14,971 nucleotides of DNA from Pseudomonadota bacterium. GTDB lineage: Bacteria > SAR324 > XYD2-FULL-50-16 > JAHJRI01. Below the pieces are notes generated by a model. That model did not search any database. It was not told the DNA's origin and worked only from the letters and a program-made list of their open reading frames with translations. The position numbers were made by a program, and so were the translations under genes. Positions 1 to 7,032 of the stretch are shown here, piece by piece. Where the stretch lies: positions 1 through 14,971 of the forward strand of contig JAKSDL010000665.1 of assembly GCA_022360105.1 (NCBI GenBank). Reading direction: 5' to 3'. Numbering within the stretch: position 1 is the first letter of the stretch; each line of letters opens with the position of its first letter.

Positions 1-354
1 CCGAAAATCTATCAAGACCACTTGTACATAAAATGTATTAATTGTTAATTTTGCCTCTTGTCTATTGAACTTAAAGGGACCATCGCATTGTTGTCAAAAC
101 ATCCTTAGCCTTTCTTATTTATATAATCTGCCGACCTACTGCAAATATCAATAAAAAAGTTAATCATCCAAAAAAGCAGGGAACGTAACGATTCACCACT
201 AAGACCCGACGTTCACGAAGCAAAAAAAATAGATAGAAGCCGTCAGCAGCAACGGTTTTTCTTCGGATTCCTGAGGATATTATGTGCGAGAAGTATCAAT
301 CAACAGGGTCTTGTTTTGTTTAAACTGGTAACGTCAGTACCTTCAAAAGTGGTT
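1..354. other. Gene-free left edge with an eroded dispersed-repeat-like segment
   Basis: No open frame of useful length crosses this stretch. A 15-codon frame open from base 1 stops at 46-48 and is too short to call. The sequence is AT-rich. At about 188-230 it reads like a degenerate copy of the 'CACCACGAAG..CACGAAG' type of dispersed repeat known from many bacterial genomes. GAACGT (181-186) and ACGTTC (209-214) form a 6-bp inverted repeat around that segment. A weak GGTA/TACC pair lies just downstream of the DMT gene's stop and is not a convincing terminator. Confidence 0.5.
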
Positions 355-1263
355 TCAGGAGCCCGCGACAATCATAACAATACCCAGACAGATAAAGATT
401 GAACTGATTAATTTTTTACCAATAAATTCGCGTTCCTTGAGGAGGGTAATTCCCAGGATTACTCCAAGCACGATGCTGATTTGTGAAAATGACGCCGCAA
501 AAGATGCGGGGATCAAATAAAGTGCATAAAGAGATAAAATCAAGGTTACCGGTCCGATCAGCGCAACACAGACAATATTCTTCCTATTCATTTTCCATTC
601 TTTTTTGATTGCATCGGATCCAATTTTAAACACTGTTTTACTTACTAAAAACATGAAAAATCCGCCTAATGCCTGCAAGTGCAGATTATAGATAAAGGGT
701 GATACTTTCGGGATCATATACTTTTGCAGGATAAAACTTGAAGAAGTGCACAAAGAAGCTGCGACAGCATAGACGAATGCTCGGTTTCCGATTGAATTGA
801 ACGGGCTTATCAGTGAAGTAAAATCAAGCCTCTTCATTGCCGTCAAATAGACACCAAATACCGATAAACAAATCCCCAGGGAACTAATCAGGCTGATGAT
901 TTCATTCAAAAAAAGCAAACTGAAAAGGTATACAAATAAGGGAAACATCCGCCAAACAGGGAAAACCACACTCATTTCACCTTCTTTGTACGCAATTGCT
1001 AAAAATGTGAAAGCGGCCGCGAGTAATACAGCGTCTATCAAAACGACGAAATAGAAACCTTGAGGTAAATCGGTGGAAATAAGATTCAGATAGATTCCAA
1101 ATGCATTGGCTACCAACATGGTTATTGCCGAACTGGTGATCGATAAAGAAAGAAATGCTTGTTTGTTGCAACTGGTCTTCGCAAACAGGTTCCAAAGCAC
1201 GCTACCAATTGAAGACAAAAAAATTAGTCCCAAACCTACCAATACCTTTTCTGTTTCCTGCAT
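355..1263 (-). CDS. DMT superfamily (EamA-type) inner-membrane transporter
   Basis: This 302-residue protein is almost entirely hydrophobic, with about ten predicted membrane helices in two EamA-like halves (roughly residues 8-145 and 160-300). That is the usual length and topology of drug/metabolite transporters that export amino acids, nucleosides or small metabolites. Seen in the sequence: polar loops around residues 142-162 and a lysine-rich loop near 218-228 between helices. The second half ends in a helix hairpin with a conserved-looking 'LLKERE' turn near 275-280, which is typical of the family. ATG at 1263 is supported by AAAGGA six bases upstream (1270-1275 on the plus strand). The gene is divergent from a LysR regulator, a common arrangement in which the regulator controls the transporter. 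The substrate cannot be told from sequence. Confidence 0.85.
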   Translation of the reverse strand: MQETEKVLVGLGLIFLSSIGSVLWNLFAKTSCNKQAFLSLSITSSAITMLVANAFGIYLNLISTDLPQGFYFVVLIDAVLLAAAFTFLAIAYKEGEMSVVFPVWRMFPLFVYLFSLLFLNEIISLISSLGICLSVFGVYLTAMKRLDFTSLISPFNSIGNRAFVYAVAASLCTSSSFILQKYMIPKVSPFIYNLHLQALGGFFMFLVSKTVFKIGSDAIKKEWKMNRKNIVCVALIGPVTLILSLYALYLIPASFAASFSQISIVLGVILGITLLKEREFIGKKLISSIFICLGIVMIVAGS

Positions 1264-1441
1264 GAATAATCCTTTATTATCTGTTGAGCATATGGTACTT
1301 CAAGCCCCTGTCAATTCTGATTTAAGGGGGCTGACGAAGAAATTCCGGCACCAAATATAAGGATGACATTTATGATAGATTTTTGATAATAATTGCAAAA
1401 AGAAAAATATTTATTCCAAAATATTGATAAAAGGCAAACAG
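1264..1441. promoter_or_regulatory. Divergent promoter/operator region between DMT transporter and LysR gene
   Basis: This 178-base gap must hold the start signals for both divergent genes. The right half is very AT-rich. TTTTTG (1380-1385) and CAAAAA (1396-1401) make a 6-bp inverted repeat with a 10-base spacer. AATATT occurs twice (1406-1411 and 1420-1425) close to the LysR start. LysR proteins usually bind AT-rich T-N11-A dyads in such gaps, so these are candidate sites. No clear -35/-10 pair could be assigned. Confidence 0.4.
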
Positions 1442-2341
1442 ATGCTTGATAACGTGCAAGACCTGGTTTTGTTTGTGAAAGTGGCAGAGCTTGAAAGTTT
1501 TACGATGGCAGGTAAAGATATGGGATTATCGCCAGCCGTGGTAAGCAAGCGAATTCAAAAACTGGAAAATCGCCTGGGATGCCGGTTACTTGAACGGACA
1601 ACAAGACAGGTCCGGGTGACAGAAGTCGGTTATGACTTTTACCAGAATTGTACAAACATTCTTTCGGAAATCAACAAATTAGAGAACAGGATTAGGGAGC
1701 ATCAGGAGAATATTTCCGGTGCGATCAGGATCAACACTTCCTCAATATTGGGTCGCATGCTAATCACTCCTTTGATTAACAGTTTTTTACAAAAACATCC
1801 TGAAGTGTGTGTCCAAATGGTTAGTACGGAAGATGAAGTTGATTTGGTAAAAGAGGGTTTTGATCTTGCGGTTCGTGTTGTTGAGTTAAAAGACAGAAAT
1901 TACATCGTTCGCAAAATATCCGGTCATCGGGCTTTTGTATGTGCGACACCCGGATATTTAAACAAAAGCGGAATTCCCAAGTCACCGCAGGACTTGAGAC
2001 ACCACAATTGTCTGGTGAGGAGTAACCATAAAGAATGGAGATTCAGCAGGAATAACAGAGAATATAGAATAAAGGTTTCAGGAAATTTTACCAGCAACGA
2101 TGGAGAAGTGATTCGGCTTGCCGCCAGTCTTGGACTGGGAATAGCTCCCCTGGCCTCCTGGCATGCGAGAACGGACATCGAATCCGGCACTTTGCAGGAA
2201 ATACTGACCGATTACGTCTTGTCATCCGAGGAATCGATTTATGTCATGTATTCCAGCAAGCAATTTCTTCCAATCCGGGTTCGACGGTTCATCGATCATT
2301 TGATTGCCAACCTGGAAGCCACACCCAAAAAAACAAATTAA
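1442..2341 (+). CDS. LysR-type transcriptional regulator, CrgA-like branch
   Basis: A one-component DNA-binding regulator of 299 residues, the normal LysR length. The winged helix-turn-helix covers about residues 1-60, with the recognition stretch 'LSPAVVSKRIQKLENRLG' and the family's 'RLLERTTRQVRVTEVG' wing. The effector-binding domain covers about 88-292 and opens with 'GAIRINTSS', typical of the CrgA/DmlR/AaeR type. I chose ATG 1442 over the in-frame TTG at 1424 because AAAAGG lies seven bases upstream of it and the shorter N-terminus matches the family. The neighbour, divergently transcribed, is a DMT transporter and its most likely target. Such proteins usually repress or activate the divergent gene in response to a small aromatic or organic acid, but the ligand here is unknown. 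Confidence 0.9.
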   Translation: MLDNVQDLVLFVKVAELESFTMAGKDMGLSPAVVSKRIQKLENRLGCRLLERTTRQVRVTEVGYDFYQNCTNILSEINKLENRIREHQENISGAIRINTSSILGRMLITPLINSFLQKHPEVCVQMVSTEDEVDLVKEGFDLAVRVVELKDRNYIVRKISGHRAFVCATPGYLNKSGIPKSPQDLRHHNCLVRSNHKEWRFSRNNREYRIKVSGNFTSNDGEVIRLAASLGLGIAPLASWHARTDIESGTLQEILTDYVLSSEESIYVMYSSKQFLPIRVRRFIDHLIANLEATPKKTN

Positions 2342-2360
2342 GCGTGTTTGTGAATCAACA

Positions 2361-2380
2361 ACCTCCGGAAAACCAGAGGT
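2361..2380. terminator. Hairpin between convergent genes, possible bidirectional terminator
   Basis: ACCTCCGG (2361-2368) and CCAGAGGT (2373-2380) form an 8-bp stem with one C/A mismatch around an AAAA loop. It sits in the 42-base gap between the convergent LysR and DMT stop codons, where a shared terminator is expected. Neither side has a strong T-tract, so intrinsic termination is plausible rather than shown. Confidence 0.45.
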
Positions 2381-2383
2381 AAG

Positions 2384-3229
2384 TTAAAATGCTATCAAAA
2401 TCAAAGCCAGGACTGCTGTAACCACTCCAATCCATTGCTGGAACTGCAGCCTTTCCTTTAGAAACAATCCGGCGAGTAGTACTGTGGATGCCGGATAGAG
2501 AGAGGCCAGGACTGAGGAGATATCCAGTCGCCCCAGACTGGCAGCCATGGCAAACAGCGCATTCCCGCTAGCGTCCAGCACCCCGGCAAGTACGATGTAA
2601 GGTATCTGAATTTTTTGTACATTTGAAATGGAACCTCGTTTGAGTACAATACAGCCGAATAAGGATACCGAGGCCACTCTTGCCGCTATTAACGGGCGAA
2701 TAATCGCCGTTTCACTTGCCTGATCGATACAAACAAAGAATAATCCAAAACCCACACCGGCAGCCAAGGACAGGACCAGTTCTTTTTTAACCAGGGCAGA
2801 CCCGTTTTTCCGGGCGGACAGAATCCAGACCGATGCCAGCGCTATCACCATTCCAACAAGCTGAATCGATCTTGGCAAACCTTCCAGAAAAAATGAGAAG
2901 CCAATGGGCACCAGGGCAGTCATTACAGCTGAAAGTGGAGCAACAATGCTCATCCTTCCGCTTGCCAGGGCTGTATAAAGAGCGACCAATCCCGTTGCTC
3001 CGAAAACACCTCCTGCGGCGCCCCAAGCAAGACTGTGAAAAGATGGAGTATTTTCGGGGAAAATAAGACTTAACAGCAACAGGAAACCAAGTCCCACAAG
3101 TTGCGAGATTACAATAACAGATAAGACGTTCCCGCGTTTAGAGGCGAAACCGCCGCTAAAATCTCCCGCCCCCCAGGTGAAGGCTGAGCCAAGTCCGTAA
3201 AAAACCGCAAGCAATTCTGTTCCCAACAT
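2384..3229 (-). CDS. DMT superfamily (EamA-type) transporter with DFSGG motif
   Basis: This 281-residue protein has about ten membrane helices in two EamA repeats (about 5-135 and 145-280). The first helix region carries 'WGAGDFSGGFASKRG', recognisable from a branch of EamA permeases. The first repeat ends with 'SGRMSIVAPLSAVMTALVP' and the second mirrors it with 'LGRLDISSVLASLYPASTV', the internal duplication expected for this superfamily. An in-frame TTG at 3301 would add 24 polar residues. ATG 3229 is preferred because AAAGGG lies nine bases upstream and the protein then begins right at the first helix. The gene is divergent from an ArgP/LysG-type regulator, which in other bacteria drives a basic-amino-acid exporter. 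That suggests, by analogy only, amino-acid export. The substrate is not determined by sequence. Confidence 0.85.
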   Translation of the reverse strand: MLGTELLAVFYGLGSAFTWGAGDFSGGFASKRGNVLSVIVISQLVGLGFLLLLSLIFPENTPSFHSLAWGAAGGVFGATGLVALYTALASGRMSIVAPLSAVMTALVPIGFSFFLEGLPRSIQLVGMVIALASVWILSARKNGSALVKKELVLSLAAGVGFGLFFVCIDQASETAIIRPLIAARVASVSLFGCIVLKRGSISNVQKIQIPYIVLAGVLDASGNALFAMAASLGRLDISSVLASLYPASTVLLAGLFLKERLQFQQWIGVVTAVLALILIAF

Positions 3230-3319
3230 ATATGTGTGCCCTTTACCTATTTTGTTTGATTTATGAGATATACTTTGAAGCATAATCCTGATAGGTAACA
3301 AAAGTAAAATTAAATAAAT

Positions 3320-3343
3320 TTTCTTTTGTTAAGAAACTCTTAA
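3320..3343. promoter_or_regulatory. Overlapping inverted repeats upstream of ArgP-like gene (candidate operator)
   Basis: TTAAGA (3329-3334) and TCTTAA (3338-3343) form a perfect 6-bp dyad with a 3-base spacer. TTTCTT (3320-3325) and AAGAAA (3331-3336) form another perfect 6-bp dyad with a 5-base spacer, sharing bases with the first. The cluster lies 12 bases before the regulator's ATG and about 90 bases before the divergent transporter start. This is where LysR-family proteins bind to control themselves and the divergent gene. Function is inferred. Confidence 0.45.
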
Positions 3344-3354
3344 GATAGCCTCGC

Positions 3355-4242
3355 ATGTTGGACTATAAATTAATAGAAGCCCTGGCAATGGTGATTCAGG
3401 AAAGCGGATTTGAAAAAGCCGCCGGCAAATTATTTGTAACCCCATCCGCTATATCCCAGCGAATAAGGGCACTTGAGGAGCAGACAGGGCAGATTCTCAT
3501 CAACAGAACCAATCCTCCTCAAGCAACAGAAGCAGGTGCAAGAATTCTGAAACATTACCGTCTTGTCAAACGTCTTGAAGAGGACCTGATCGACACTTTT
3601 GCACCTCATGAAAACACACGATTTGTAACCCTGGCTGTTGGTATCAATCTGGATAGCCTCTCAACCTGGTTTTTGGATGCTGTCAAAGATTTTGTACACG
3701 AGCACAAGATCTTGCTGGATTTAAGACCCGCCGATCAGGACCAGACAGACCAGCTGCTCAAGGAGGGTACTGTCATTGGCTGTGTAAGCTCAAAAGATAA
3801 AATGATTCAGGGGTGTCGTATGGACTACCTGGGAAGTATGGAGTACCGACTGTTGGCAACGCCTGACTATCTGAAACAATGGTTTCCGGATGGAGCAACT
3901 TTTGAAAACATCAGTCTGGCACCATTATTCATTTTTGATCGAAAAGACGAGCTGCACCTGCAATACTATGAAAAAGCATTTGGAGCAAAGCCCATTGAAC
4001 TGTCCGCGCACTACCTGCCTTCGTCGGAGCAATTCCTGAAATTTATTTTGGAGGGACTGGGATGCGGCATGTTGCCTGAGCAGCAAAGTAAAGACTACCT
4101 TGCATCAGGTGAGCTTGTAGAATTAGTACAGGGGTGTATAGTAAAGGTCGATCTTTACTGGCATTGCTGGAATTTAAAATCAAAGCTGTTAAAAGACTTT
4201 TCTACTCATCTTGTCAGCGGGGCAAAGCGGGGTTTTGGTTAA
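3355..4242 (+). CDS. LysR-type regulator of the ArgP/LysG (IciA) branch
   Basis: This 295-residue protein has a winged helix-turn-helix at about residues 3-62. The pattern 'GFEKAAGKLFVTPSAISQRI' followed by 'RTNPPQATEAG' matches E. coli ArgP ('RTVPPRPTEQG') and Corynebacterium LysG rather than generic LysR proteins. The effector domain runs from about 90 to 290. ArgP/LysG proteins sense lysine or arginine and switch on LysE/ArgO-type exporters. Here no LysE gene is present, but a DMT permease is transcribed divergently and is the likely target. ATG 3355 has only a weak ribosome binding site (TAAGA, ten bases or more upstream). Its stop is ten bases from the convergent antiporter stop. I am confident of the branch but not of the ligand. 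Confidence 0.88.
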   Translation: MLDYKLIEALAMVIQESGFEKAAGKLFVTPSAISQRIRALEEQTGQILINRTNPPQATEAGARILKHYRLVKRLEEDLIDTFAPHENTRFVTLAVGINLDSLSTWFLDAVKDFVHEHKILLDLRPADQDQTDQLLKEGTVIGCVSSKDKMIQGCRMDYLGSMEYRLLATPDYLKQWFPDGATFENISLAPLFIFDRKDELHLQYYEKAFGAKPIELSAHYLPSSEQFLKFILEGLGCGMLPEQQSKDYLASGELVELVQGCIVKVDLYWHCWNLKSKLLKDFSTHLVSGAKRGFG

Positions 4243-4252
4243 AGTTGAAAAT

Positions 4253-5572
4253 CTACCTGTTTGTTTCTCCCACCCTTGTCAAAGCCCATTTAAAGGCAAT
4301 GGGCCCTAAGAGTTGATTGATGGTAATGGCGGCAATGAGCAAACTTTGAATAGGCAGTCCGATGGAGGGAAAGCGCCGAACAATTTCAGTCAGTAACCCC
4401 AGGCTGACACCTGCCTGGGTAATAAATCCCAACCAGTAGTTTTTATAGATCAGCGGTTCATCTCCTGAAACAACCCCACTGACAATTGAAGCCACATAAA
4501 GCATTGCCAAACGGATACCGACAAGAATCAACCCAAAGATCCAGGCAGTTCTTAAGATTTCAATGTCGATTGAAATCCCTGTAAGTGCAAAAAAAGCAAC
4601 ATAGATTATCACTGAGACCCTATCCATTTTATTCAGGAATTTATCGCCGAAATCTGAGAAGTTTTGTACGACAAAACCTGCGGTCATACAGATTAATAAA
4701 GGTTCAAAGTTAATTGCAATATTAAACGACTCATGCAAATAGGATGTAAACAGGTGACTGAATTTGATGATAAGAAAGCCGGCTCCGATAATAACAACAG
4801 GAAACTCCACTTTGACCGTTTCAATCAGATAAATAAATACGTGACCTAAAACGATTCCAAGAATTATCGCCACAATGATTTCAAAAATCAGTACCATAAA
4901 GAAGGAATACTCAATTGTGGCTGAAGCGGAAATCAGGGTCTTGCTTACGGAAACAACAATCCCGAAAAGAACAATCACAGCGACGTCCTTAACGATAGTT
5001 ACACTAAGAACGATATCGGTATATCTTCCTGCAGCTTTGGTTTCGGTGATAACTGCAATAGTTGAGGAGGGAGAGCGTGCAACAGAGATGATTCCAAAAA
5101 TTAAGGAGATAACCAGACGCTTTGCGTTATCTATTTCCGTAAAAACAGGAAAATAAACCAATAAAAGGAATACTGCTGTTGAAACCCCAAAAAATACAAT
5201 CAGGGTTTGACTAATAACGAGATTGACTATCGATTTTACTTGATGCTTTAAATGTGAGGTTTTTAACTCCCCGCCTGCACAAAATGCGATAAAAGCCAAT
5301 GCAAGGCTATTGACAAAGGAAAGGTTAGCTACTGCTTCCTTTGGTACCAGGGCCATTACATATGGCCCGAAAACCAGACCCGCTAAAATATAACCTGATA
5401 TTTTCGGGAGTTTAAACCTTTCAAGAATATTACCGGCGCAATAAGCCGACAAAAGCAAAAAGCCTAATGCCAGTGTTGGTGTGATAGCAGACGTTTTTTC
5501 CAGGAAGTTTGCATTAACAATTGCAAACATGAATCCAATTAAAAGATTCAATACAATGATATTTTGCAACAT
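4253..5572 (-). CDS. CPA2-family cation:proton antiporter, membrane domain only
   Basis: A 439-residue integral membrane protein with about 12-13 helices, matching the Na+/H+ exchanger (CPA2) fold. 'ERFKLPKISGYILAGLVFGP' at residues 51-70 is the characteristic second-helix region. 'VARSPSSTIAVITE' (164-177) fits the unwound helix-4 region, and 'VKDVAVIVLFG' (194-204) contains the ion-binding aspartate D196. The residue before it is K195, where electrogenic antiporters have D and electroneutral ones N (KefC has Q). There is no C-terminal TrkA-N/RCK domain, so it is not a full KefB/C. It exchanges a monovalent cation (Na+, K+) for protons across the inner membrane; the ion is undetermined. ATG 5572 is the first start and gives a full-length N-terminus, though the ribosome binding site is weak. 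Confidence 0.88.
   Translation of the reverse strand: MLQNIIVLNLLIGFMFAIVNANFLEKTSAITPTLALGFLLLSAYCAGNILERFKLPKISGYILAGLVFGPYVMALVPKEAVANLSFVNSLALAFIAFCAGGELKTSHLKHQVKSIVNLVISQTLIVFFGVSTAVFLLLVYFPVFTEIDNAKRLVISLIFGIISVARSPSSTIAVITETKAAGRYTDIVLSVTIVKDVAVIVLFGIVVSVSKTLISASATIEYSFFMVLIFEIIVAIILGIVLGHVFIYLIETVKVEFPVVIIGAGFLIIKFSHLFTSYLHESFNIAINFEPLLICMTAGFVVQNFSDFGDKFLNKMDRVSVIIYVAFFALTGISIDIEILRTAWIFGLILVGIRLAMLYVASIVSGVVSGDEPLIYKNYWLGFITQAGVSLGLLTEIVRRFPSIGLPIQSLLIAAITINQLLGPIAFKWALTRVGETNR
4284..4304. terminator. Perfect 7-bp hairpin inside the antiporter 3' end
   Basis: GCCCATT (4284-4290) and AATGGGC (4298-4304) form a perfect stem around a 7-base loop, about 42 bases after the ArgP-like stop on the plus strand. 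The two convergent genes leave only 10 bases between stops, so any terminator for the regulator would have to sit within the antiporter coding end. There is no T-tract after it, so this is a weak call that could be chance. Confidence 0.25.
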
Positions 5573-6010
5573 ATCCGGATTTTTTAAGGTTTATTGAGTT
5601 TGACAACAGTACATACTGCGTATTGTTCCTTAACTTCTTCGAATTGTTAATAGTTTATCTTGCATCGTTGTAACAACATGAAAGTGATAACTTCTGCAGT
5701 TCTTTCTGTTTTCATGAATTAAATTACAGTGTACCATCAACATTTTGATCGACTTGGTGTTCAAAGAAAAGTATTAATATTAAATTTTTGATTATACTGG
5801 GTAATTACGACTCGCTTCGCTCCTTTATTTTGAGTATTCAGGTAAACGTACCGAAGGTGCTCAGTTTAAAGCTAAAAGCTAACTGCCGGTAGCGAATAGC
5901 TTTTATGTAAAAGTCATCTTCCTCAATGAACTGCAGAGCCACTGACAGAATAAAACAAGGGTGCGAAACTTGAGTCTTAACTAAATGACATTGCCGCAGG
6001 AGGGGCCGAC
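5573..6010. other. 438-base intergenic region between divergent antiporter and secreted-protein genes
   Basis: No credible gene is seen on either strand. The region is AT-rich and must contain the start signals for the antiporter (leftward) and the secreted protein (rightward). Visible signals are CAGTA/TACTG (5608-5612 and 5615-5619 around a CA), a near-consensus TTGACA at 5600-5605, and a TATACT box at 5793-5798 with no good -35. A separate 9-bp inverted repeat lies at 5873-5905. Confidence 0.5.
5873..5905. repeat. 9-bp perfect inverted repeat (stem-loop) upstream of secreted-protein gene
   Basis: TAAAAGCTA (5873-5881) and TAGCTTTTA (5897-5905) are exact reverse complements separated by 15 bases. 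The stem would form in the 5' leader of the gene at 6011 if transcription starts to its left, or could be a protein-binding dyad. AAAGCTA occurs twice in a row on the left arm side. There is no link to a known riboswitch. Confidence 0.5.
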
Positions 6011-6730
6011 ATGATTTTCCGTTTGAGTTCATTGATGAGCAAGTTAACTTTTTTATTGATCGTCATGTTCATTTTACCCTGCCCATTATTTTCAAAGAAC
6101 CTGACTGGAACGTTGTACGAAATTTCCCCTGAACCGCAAAAAGCCTTGTATCGTTGGGAAATGACCTTGACTCCCATAGGGCTGCCTTGGAAATCGGTGT
6201 ATAAAACCCTGGATGGCGTCGTCGTTGCCCGGGACGAAGTTATCTGGCATGGGGATTCTTTTCAGGGATATCGTTACGAACGCACTACAATCAATGACCA
6301 GGGAGTTGTCACTGTTGATAAACAAACCGTGCATTTTCTGCACACCATGAATGGCAAACAGAAAAAAAGTAAAGAGACTTTGGTTGGGAATTTTACAACC
6401 GGTCCCATGGTGATTGTTTATATACTCGATCATTGGGAAGAGCTGCTTCAAGGGGAAGAGCAGGCGATTCGCTATGGCGTGATTGATCAGACATCATCAT
6501 TTGGTTTCGTTCTCAGTCATGACACCAGCCATGTGAAAAATGGGTCCGGATATGTGGTCTTCAAAATGGATGCCGACAGTTTTTTGATCGGATTTTTTGT
6601 AGATCCTATCTATTTTATCTTTCGGGAAAAAAACAGGGAGATGACAGGTATGATTGGCAGGATGTTACCAGTCGGAGTGAACGAAGATGGCGCATATCCC
6701 ATTAACGCAGAGTTAGTGATATCCAGATAA
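6011..6730 (+). CDS. Secreted/periplasmic protein of unknown function
   Basis: The protein has 239 residues and I cannot name its family with confidence. Residues 1-29 are a signal peptide: basic start, hydrophobic core 'LTFLLIVMFILP', then a break near 'LFSKN'. No lipobox cysteine is placed correctly. The rest alternates short polar and hydrophobic stretches and looks beta-rich. The stretches 'NFTTGPMVIVYILDHWEELL' (about 136-155) and 'DSFLIGFFVDPIYFIF' (about 195-210) recall uncharacterised DUF3108-like periplasmic proteins, a loose resemblance from memory. The start is firm: AGGAGG at 5998-6003, seven bases before ATG 6011. An internal ATG (residue 9) would also give a good signal peptide. 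The gene stands alone, 302 bases before the solute-binding protein gene, so joint transcription is uncertain. Confidence 0.7.
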   Translation: MIFRLSSLMSKLTFLLIVMFILPCPLFSKNLTGTLYEISPEPQKALYRWEMTLTPIGLPWKSVYKTLDGVVVARDEVIWHGDSFQGYRYERTTINDQGVVTVDKQTVHFLHTMNGKQKKSKETLVGNFTTGPMVIVYILDHWEELLQGEEQAIRYGVIDQTSSFGFVLSHDTSHVKNGSGYVVFKMDADSFLIGFFVDPIYFIFREKNREMTGMIGRMLPVGVNEDGAYPINAELVISR

Positions 6731-6889
6731 AAGAAAGTCCGTTTTCCTCGCCTGCCAGATCTATTCCAATCCTGATCCCAGAAATTCTTTAGTTGACCAG
6801 CGTTCGAACCCTGAATGGCACACCCGTTTATTAGCAATCAACGAGGATTCCCGTTTCGATTCAAAACAGCCCCGGATCTTTCAAAAACC

Positions 6890-6919
6890 TTGTATTTGCA
6901 GTCGATTAAGTGCTACACT
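6890..6919 (+). promoter_or_regulatory. Candidate extended -10 promoter for the solute-binding protein/kinase operon
   Basis: TGCTACACT at 6911-6919 matches the extended -10 pattern TG-N-TATAAT with four of six hexamer bases. TTGTAT at 6890-6895 is a weak -35, 18 bases away. Transcription would start near 6926, giving a leader of about 107 bases before the ATG at 7033. This comes from sequence reading only. Confidence 0.4.
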
Positions 6920-7032
6920 GGTTAATAAACCCGGTCTTATTTTTAGAAGATTTGGTAGCTAAAATCACAGTATTTCCTCCCGAATTTTATCAACGACTCG
7001 ATAACGTTTTATGTTTCCGAGAAGGATATACA

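Noticed and set aside
3230..3301. TTG extension of the second DMT transporter
   Set aside because: The extra 24 residues are polar and precede the first membrane helix; AAAGGG is correctly spaced for ATG 3229.
5600..5628. Near-consensus TTGACA as the promoter of the gene at 6011
   Set aside because: No good -10 at 16-18 bases, and it would leave a leader of nearly 400 bases; kept only as a remark.
5811..5821. GCGAAGC-type mini-hairpin (minus strand) in the antiporter upstream gap
   Set aside because: Known as a very stable short DNA hairpin, but at seven bases it is expected by chance and has no partner feature.
6092..6451. 119-codon minus-strand frame opposite the secreted protein
   Set aside because: The plus-strand gene has a signal peptide and AGGAGG; the opposite frame has neither and its composition looks random.
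6910..7032. Upstream GTG extension of the solute-binding protein (41 extra residues)
   Set aside because: The added residues are not signal-like, the GTG lies inside the likely -10 box, and ATG 7033 has a good ribosome binding site right before the hydrophobic anchor.
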